Positions 14,062 through 18,507 of a stretch of DNA of 18,507 bases are shown here, one piece after another. Positions within the stretch are counted from its first letter, which is position 1, and each line of letters opens with the position of its first letter. A program made the position numbers and the translations under genes. The notes under the pieces are model-generated. The model searched no databases, was not told the DNA's origin, and was given only the letters and a program-made list of their open reading frames with translations. Origin of the DNA: an uncultured Eubacteriales bacterium (lineage in GTDB: Bacteria > Bacillota > Clostridia > Oscillospirales > CAG-272); NCBI GenBank assembly GCA_900556615.1, contig USPP01000005.1, forward strand, positions 1 to 18,507. The letters are read 5' to 3'.

Positions 14062-15045
14062 ATGTTGACCAAATCCGAATGCCGCGGCGTATATCCGACA
14101 ATGATCACACCGTATTGTTCTGACGGAAAAATTGACTATGAAGGAGTCAAAAAGCTTACCGAATGGTATTGGAAACAGGGATGCGACGGTATTTTTGCCG
14201 CCTGCCAATCAAGCGAAATCCGTCATCTCACTTCCGAAGAAAGAACCAAACTCGTTCAAGCCGTTATATCGGAAAGAAACCGATTGGAAGGCCTCGATAG
14301 TTCCGGAAGAAAAATGAGAGTAGTCGCCTCCGGTCACGTTTCCAACCGTTTTGACGAGCAGGTCGAAGAGCTTACCGGAATAGCATCCGCAAAGCCGGAC
14401 GCTCTGATTCTCGTTACAAACCGAATGGATATCGCGGAAACCGGAGATAAAAAATGGATTTCAGATACCGAAAAACTGATCTCCCGTCTTCCCTCCGCCA
14501 TACCGCTCGGGCTATATGAAAGTCCGGAACCGTATAAACGGCTTTTAAACGAAAATATGCTGAAATGGTGCGCAGCGACCAATCGTTTTCTCTTTATCAA
14601 GGATACCTGCTGCGATGAGAAGATGCTTGCGGCAAGACTTAACATTATACGGGAAAGCGGAATGTGTCTTTTTAATGCGAACAGCACAACGCTGTTATAT
14701 TCGCTTCGCCTCGGTGCAAGTGGCTTCAGCGGTGTTATGGGAAACATTCATCCCAAACTCTATTCAGAACTGATAAACACGAATTACAACTCCGAAAAAG
14801 CCGCACTGCTTCAATCCTACCTCGGTTCCGCCTCCGATTTTGCGCTTCTTGCCTATCCTTGCTGTGCAAAATACTACCTGAATCGGTATGAACAGCTTCC
14901 GATTTCAATCCATTGCCGCTGCCGCCCCACCGAAGATTTTACAGAATACATGCGGCTGACTGCCGACCAATATGCAAAAATATCAAAGAAAGCAGAGGAA
15001 ATCTTTTTAAACCCGTCAATCAAAGATCAAACACCAATCTTATAA
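14062..15045 (+). CDS. Dihydrodipicolinate synthase/N-acetylneuraminate lyase family aldolase
   Basis: This 327-residue protein belongs to the DapA/NanA class-I aldolase superfamily, which cleaves or forms C-C bonds next to pyruvate in a TIM barrel. The N-terminus has the typical GVYPTMITPYCSDGKID. The Schiff-base lysine is in FLFIKDTCCDEKM (about residue 177) and the catalytic tyrosine in PLGLYESP (about 153). The usual GTTGE loop is replaced by ACQSSEIRHLTSEER (about 47-61), which argues against a plain lysine-biosynthesis DapA. Members with this loop occur in Clostridia without proven substrates. The gene diverges from the AraC gene and shares its operator type with the propeller lipoprotein gene, pointing to catabolism of a sugar acid, perhaps sialic-acid-like. 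AAAGGA lies 15 nt before the ATG, longer than ideal, but no better start is visible. Confidence 0.83.
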   Translation: MLTKSECRGVYPTMITPYCSDGKIDYEGVKKLTEWYWKQGCDGIFAACQSSEIRHLTSEERTKLVQAVISERNRLEGLDSSGRKMRVVASGHVSNRFDEQVEELTGIASAKPDALILVTNRMDIAETGDKKWISDTEKLISRLPSAIPLGLYESPEPYKRLLNENMLKWCAATNRFLFIKDTCCDEKMLAARLNIIRESGMCLFNANSTTLLYSLRLGASGFSGVMGNIHPKLYSELINTNYNSEKAALLQSYLGSASDFALLAYPCCAKYYLNRYEQLPISIHCRCRPTEDFTEYMRLTADQYAKISKKAEEIFLNPSIKDQTPIL

Positions 15046-15052
15046 AAACAGA

Positions 15053-15093
15053 AAGATGAACTATCGCCTGCAATAGCGATGATAGTTCATCTT
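15053..15093. terminator. Bidirectional terminator between aldolase and hydrogenase genes
   Basis: AAGATGAACTATC (15053-15065) and GATAGTTCATCTT (15081-15093) form a perfect 13-bp stem. It lies between converging genes. On the plus strand a T-rich stretch follows; on the minus strand the stem is followed by CTGTTTTTAT, so it can serve both. Confidence 0.8.
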
Positions 15094-15142
15094 CTTATTT
15101 CATCCAAAACCCGTTTTGTCAAATTCAATTATAAGTGCTTTA

Positions 15143-16567
15143 CTATTTCAAAACGGAAATCGCGTCTGCAATCGTTTTTTCATAAGCTTCTTTTCCATAC
15201 TTATCAACTTCTGCCTTGTTCTTTTCACCGTGAGTAAGACACCCGGCGCCACCTATACAGCCGCCGACACAAGCCATACCCTCAATGAAATTGGTATTTC
15301 CGACTTTTTTCGAGAGCTTGAGAAGTGCGGTACGGCACTCTTCAATGCCGTCACAGGAAATGGCTCTCAATTCAAAATCTTCGTTCCCGTGCTCCTTAAG
15401 TCCCTCCCGCACCGCGTCGGCAAGCCCGCCGCAGCGCGCAAAAATTCTTCCGAAGTAGGAAGCATTGTCAAGTACGCCCTCCTCCATTGAGGTAATATCG
15501 AGATCTCTGCTGTCAAAAAGTGCCTGAAGCTCCTCAAATGTCATAGCTATATCGATATACTTGTGAACCTCCGGTTTCTGAAACTCCATTTTCTTTGCCG
15601 TACAGGGACCTATAAACACGACTTTTGCAGAAGAATCCAAACTCTTTATATACTTTGCGATCGTAGCCATCGGTGAAAGATTATGTGATACATAGCCTTT
15701 AAGCTGAGGAAACTGCTTTTCTATATAATCAACAAACGCCGGACAGCAAGAGCTTGTGAGAACACCCTTTTCAACAAGCTCTCTCGATTCGGCGTCGGCT
15801 ACCATATCGGCGCCGAGCGCCGCCTCAACAACAGTATGAAAACCGAGCGCCTTGATTCCGCTTATTACCTGACCGAGCTTTGCATAGGTAAACTGACTTG
15901 ATATTGACGGCGCCACAACGGCATACACCTTATATTCGGAATTATTTTCGCTTTTTTTGATCAGATCAATCACATTCAAAATAAAGGATTTGTCGGAGAT
16001 AGCTCCAAAGGGGCATTGATAAACGCAGGCGCCGCAGGAAATGCACTTGTTATTGTCGATTTTTGCCGCCTTTGTCTCACTCATAGAGATTGCCTTTACT
16101 TTGCAGGCATTTTCACAGGGGCGTTTATAATTCATAATCGCCGTATAGGGGCATACCTTCGCGCAAGCGCCGCACTCCACGCACTTACTCTTGTCAATAT
16201 GAGCCTTTTGCTGATGATCAAAGCTGATAGCACCCCGCTTGCAGACATCCTCACACCGATGCGCAAGACAGCCGCGGCAGGCGTTTGTCACCTCATATCC
16301 TCCGACAGGACATTCATCACAGGCAATTTCAATGACTTCTATAACATTCGGATTGGAAGTGTCTCCTCCTATCGCCAGCTTTACCCGTTCCGACAGAATG
16401 GCTCTTTCTTTATAAACGCAGCACCGCATGGTCGGAACATTACCGGGAACAATCTGCTTCGGAATATCCGTCAAATTTTCAAAAAGCGTTCCGTTCCACG
16501 CATGGCGCGCTACCTCGCGGAGCACTTTATATTTCAGATGCTGTACCTTTGTATCAAATTTTCTCAT
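15143..16567 (-). CDS. Monomeric [FeFe] hydrogenase, group-B-like
   Basis: This 474-residue protein carries the three H-cluster signatures: TSSCCPAF (271-278), FIGPCTAKKMEF (Cys about 322) and GMACVGGCIGGAGC (Cys about 433 and 437). These bind the [4Fe-4S]-2Fe site that interconverts protons and H2. Upstream are two ferredoxin motifs, CVECGACAKVCP (129-140) and CISCGACVYQCP (175-186), and extra cysteines (CDECPVGG, CRGCLAHRCEDVC, CENACK) that suggest further Fe-S centres. This N-terminal pattern and size fit the group B monomeric hydrogenases of Clostridia rather than the ferredoxin-dependent group A type. The ATG at 16567 was preferred over TTG 16603; AGGAAAGG lies 11 nt upstream. It follows the phosphatase gene by 36 nt and is the last gene of a likely three-gene operon. 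Whether it makes H2 or senses redox state is unknown. Confidence 0.9.
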   Translation of the reverse strand: MRKFDTKVQHLKYKVLREVARHAWNGTLFENLTDIPKQIVPGNVPTMRCCVYKERAILSERVKLAIGGDTSNPNVIEVIEIACDECPVGGYEVTNACRGCLAHRCEDVCKRGAISFDHQQKAHIDKSKCVECGACAKVCPYTAIMNYKRPCENACKVKAISMSETKAAKIDNNKCISCGACVYQCPFGAISDKSFILNVIDLIKKSENNSEYKVYAVVAPSISSQFTYAKLGQVISGIKALGFHTVVEAALGADMVADAESRELVEKGVLTSSCCPAFVDYIEKQFPQLKGYVSHNLSPMATIAKYIKSLDSSAKVVFIGPCTAKKMEFQKPEVHKYIDIAMTFEELQALFDSRDLDITSMEEGVLDNASYFGRIFARCGGLADAVREGLKEHGNEDFELRAISCDGIEECRTALLKLSKKVGNTNFIEGMACVGGCIGGAGCLTHGEKNKAEVDKYGKEAYEKTIADAISVLK

Positions 16568-16603
16568 GGGACTGAAAGCCTTTCCTATAGATATCGTATG
16601 CAA

Positions 16604-17776
16604 TCAGAAATAACTGACCTTTATCCTTTTTCCCATTTTAGTCAGACATTCCGAAAGCGCTTCAACAAGATTCATTTTAATATTGAAATTAATAGGCAAA
16701 TCCGGATTCTGATGTGCCGGATTAACCGCTCTGCCGACATAAAAGTTGATATCGGTTGCCTCCTCAAACAGCATTCTGCTGATAAGAGATGCACCGTCAC
16801 GTTTGAACCCCCAATGCTCATAGGACTTATTATCGGCAAGATAGTCCTTAGCATAGGTTAATACCTTGTTTACCGTAATAACGCCTTCGGTAACAAGATC
16901 AACACCCTCAATTTCGGAAATCGGAGGGATTTCCTTATCTTCAAAAGCAAGGCTGGTTTTGACCTGCTTTCCGAGATACTTTGCGGCAATCGACGCTGTC
17001 GTGCCTCCGCAGACAATATGCTTTCCTTCCTTGGAAAAAAACAACGCCATCATACGATTGCAATCGTCGCGGTTTGACGGAGGACCGAACAGAATATTCA
17101 TCGGTTCCCTCCTTCTGATTTTGACAACGCAGGCGGTAGCGTCGTCTCCGGGACGCTCCCCATAAAGCTTATTGCATTCGTCAACCAGCATGGTAGCAAG
17201 CGTTTTCGCCGTATATCCGGCATAGGCGATTCCCTCCATAAAGGAAGCAATATCAGAAAGCTGCCAGCCGAAATTATAGGCAGTACCGATCCCGGCATGC
17301 GGACAGCCGTCGCTCATTGCTATAAATATGTCGTTCTCTCTCAGCTTTATTTTGGATCTGATTATTTTTTTACCGCCGACGCTGATCTCGGTTTTCGGAT
17401 ACTCGCAGCTGTTATAATCGCGGATTAAAATGACTCCGGGGTTATCGTACTGTATCAACTCTGCATATTCATTATCAATCAGATGTATGATCGTAAAAGT
17501 AGAATACGCTACTCCCCTCACCGAGCATATAGGGAGTGTAGCGGCAATCGTCTCAACGCAATCCTCAATAGAAAGCCCCTCCGCCATCATAGTAGATATT
17601 ATTTTCGAAGTAAGGGTAGAGAGAATACTCGCTTTTACGCCGCTTCCGAGTCCGTCGGCAAGGACAATCACCTGTGAATCCTCCCCCTGACTTACAATAT
17701 CGACATGGTCGCCGCAAAGCTCCTCGCCCACATGATTTATGCTTTTCCAGCCCACCTCTGCGCAAAGATTATTCAT
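16604..17776 (-). CDS. SpoIIE/PP2C-family serine phosphatase of a hydrogenase operon
   Basis: This 390-residue protein has an N-terminal SpoIIE-type phosphatase domain (about 1-225). The metal-binding motifs are visible: VIVLADGLGSGVKAS (about 36-50), MSDGCPHAG (about 153-161) and RPGDDATACVV (about 208-218). The last 160 residues form a second domain (starting MNILFGPPSNRDDCNRM) with a glycine-rich segment CGGTTASIAAKYLG whose role I do not recognise. Such phosphatases usually act on a phosphoserine of an anti-sigma-antagonist-type protein, but none is encoded here. The gene overlaps the upstream sensor gene by 8 nt and has AAGGAG about 10 nt before its ATG, so translation is coupled. Its place between a PAS/Fe-S sensor and an [FeFe] hydrogenase suggests redox or H2 signalling by protein phosphorylation. 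Confidence 0.88.
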   Translation of the reverse strand: MNNLCAEVGWKSINHVGEELCGDHVDIVSQGEDSQVIVLADGLGSGVKASILSTLTSKIISTMMAEGLSIEDCVETIAATLPICSVRGVAYSTFTIIHLIDNEYAELIQYDNPGVILIRDYNSCEYPKTEISVGGKKIIRSKIKLRENDIFIAMSDGCPHAGIGTAYNFGWQLSDIASFMEGIAYAGYTAKTLATMLVDECNKLYGERPGDDATACVVKIRRREPMNILFGPPSNRDDCNRMMALFFSKEGKHIVCGGTTASIAAKYLGKQVKTSLAFEDKEIPPISEIEGVDLVTEGVITVNKVLTYAKDYLADNKSYEHWGFKRDGASLISRMLFEEATDINFYVGRAVNPAHQNPDLPINFNIKMNLVEALSECLTKMGKRIKVSYF

Positions 17777-18507
17777 CTCTGATCGACTCCTTCAGCTTTG
17801 TAAGCGCTATCTTTGTCTCTGCGGCGGTTTCTCCGAGAAGAGAAGCGATTTCCTGCACAATGCGCATCTGTTTATCTACCACGCGGTCTGCAATTTCAGC
17901 GGTCTGCCCACTTATTTCCTCTTTCCGGCGGCGCTCATTTTCTTCCTCGGTAATATCTCGTATCAAACAGATAAGCAAATGATATTCATTATCAAAAACA
18001 ATGCTCTGTTCTGCATATTTACCGTACTCGGCAAGATAAATTTTCGTTGACGGAGCGCCCTTTCGGCTTTGAAGAACATCAAGAAAAGGTCTGGGATCCA
18101 TTATCCTTACCACCGGCTCTCCGAGAACATCGGCGGCAAGACGGATATTCATTATTTTCATCGCAGCCGGATTAATTTTCTGAACCTCCAGCTTGTCATT
18201 CAGAACAATGATCCCGTTCGGAGAATTATTTACAATATTATCGGAAAAGCTCTCGGCTTTCTCTTTCAGATAAGGCAGGCACATCGAAATTTCCGCCTTG
18301 CCGTGATATACGGCAACTGCCTTTTCCCGACAGGTGTCATAACCGCAGGAGCCGCAGTTCAGCTCGTCCTCCGGCTTTGTTTTTCCCATCTGACGCAGAA
18401 CCTCGCGTATTTCCGATTCGGAAGGATAAGAAAGCCGTCTTTCAATCGGTTCGAGTATTTTATGAAGCTCGCCGCCGTCCGGCTGCTCTGTTTTGAAATC
18501 CTTTTTT
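17769..18507 (-). CDS. Fe-S and PAS domain sensor protein (5' end outside the window)
   Basis: The frame stays open to the window edge, so the true N-terminus is missing; the ATG at 18389 is internal. Counting from that Met, a four-cysteine Fe-S domain has Cys 12, 15, 20 and 37 (NCGSCGYDTC ... SMC), a spacing seen in the small Fe-S domain that follows the hydrogenase-like domain in clostridial sensory [FeFe]-hydrogenase proteins. A PAS domain follows (about 48-150; NSPNGIIVLNDKLEVQKINP), then a helical C-terminus (about 150-206) with QMRIVQEIASLLGETAAETK, which recalls a histidine-kinase dimerisation helix without the histidine. There is no kinase ATPase domain. It is the first visible gene of the operon with the phosphatase (8-nt overlap) and hydrogenase. 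The missing N-terminus is expected to be ferredoxin plus hydrogenase-like domains; that part is inference. Confidence 0.82.
   Translation of the reverse strand, partial: KKDFKTEQPDGGELHKILEPIERRLSYPSESEIREVLRQMGKTKPEDELNCGSCGYDTCREKAVAVYHGKAEISMCLPYLKEKAESFSDNIVNNSPNGIIVLNDKLEVQKINPAAMKIMNIRLAADVLGEPVVRIMDPRPFLDVLQSRKGAPSTKIYLAEYGKYAEQSIVFDNEYHLLICLIRDITEEENERRRKEEISGQTAEIADRVVDKQMRIVQEIASLLGETAAETKIALTKLKESIRDE

Noticed and set aside
14062..15045. Assignment of the aldolase as dapA or nanA
   Set aside because: Catalytic Lys and Tyr are present, but the carboxylate-binding loop differs from both; only the superfamily is supported.
16016..16861. 281-codon plus-strand frame opposite the hydrogenase and phosphatase genes
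   Set aside because: It is antisense to conserved ferredoxin and phosphatase coding sequence, with no promoter, ribosome site or domain of its own.

Overview
The window looks like a chromosomal segment from an anaerobic, low-to-moderate GC Firmicute of the class Clostridia, probably a gut or rumen species. This is inferred from strong AGGAGG-type ribosome binding sites, near-consensus sigma-A promoters, an RpiR regulator, an ECF sigma/anti-sigma pair, a lipoprotein solute-binding protein, an AraC regulator of glycan genes, and a monomeric [FeFe] hydrogenase encoded beside a SpoIIE-type phosphatase. No rRNA, tRNA, CRISPR array, transposase or phage gene was seen.

Layout. Positions 1-2500 (+): a terminator of an upstream gene, a perfect consensus promoter, a MurR/RpiR regulator and an HI0933-family flavoprotein. 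Positions 2500-4983: a MATE transporter behind its own promoter and a long structured leader, a good candidate for a guanidine-IV type riboswitch; stem-loop-rich non-coding DNA flanks it on both sides. Positions 4984-6900 (-): an ECF sigma factor overlapping its membrane-bound partner, whose extracellular part is an internal duplication. Positions 7031-13625 (-): a glycan-related cluster with a solute-binding lipoprotein, a small secreted LamG-like protein with a sortase-like tail, a 920-residue multidomain lipoprotein ending in a sialidase-like propeller, and an AraC regulator. Divergent from it (14062-15045, +) is a DapA/NanA-superfamily aldolase. Positions 15143-18507 (-): a three-gene unit of a PAS/Fe-S sensor protein (cut by the window edge), a SpoIIE-family phosphatase and a group-B-like [FeFe] hydrogenase.

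How the parts work together. The most notable signal is regulatory. The promoters of the propeller lipoprotein (- strand) and of the aldolase (+ strand) share one architecture: two direct TGTCCT half-sites 21 bp apart, a conserved TCAAG at the same place in the spacer, then exactly 9 bp to the -35 box and 17 bp to the -10 box. This predicts that the AraC protein encoded between them switches on both genes, linking an extracellular glycan-binding or glycan-cleaving protein to an intracellular sugar-acid aldolase. No permease is present, so the uptake system must lie elsewhere. The substrate is unknown: a sialic-acid-like sugar is suggested by the sialidase-like fold and aldolase family, but key motifs of both canonical enzymes are altered or missing.
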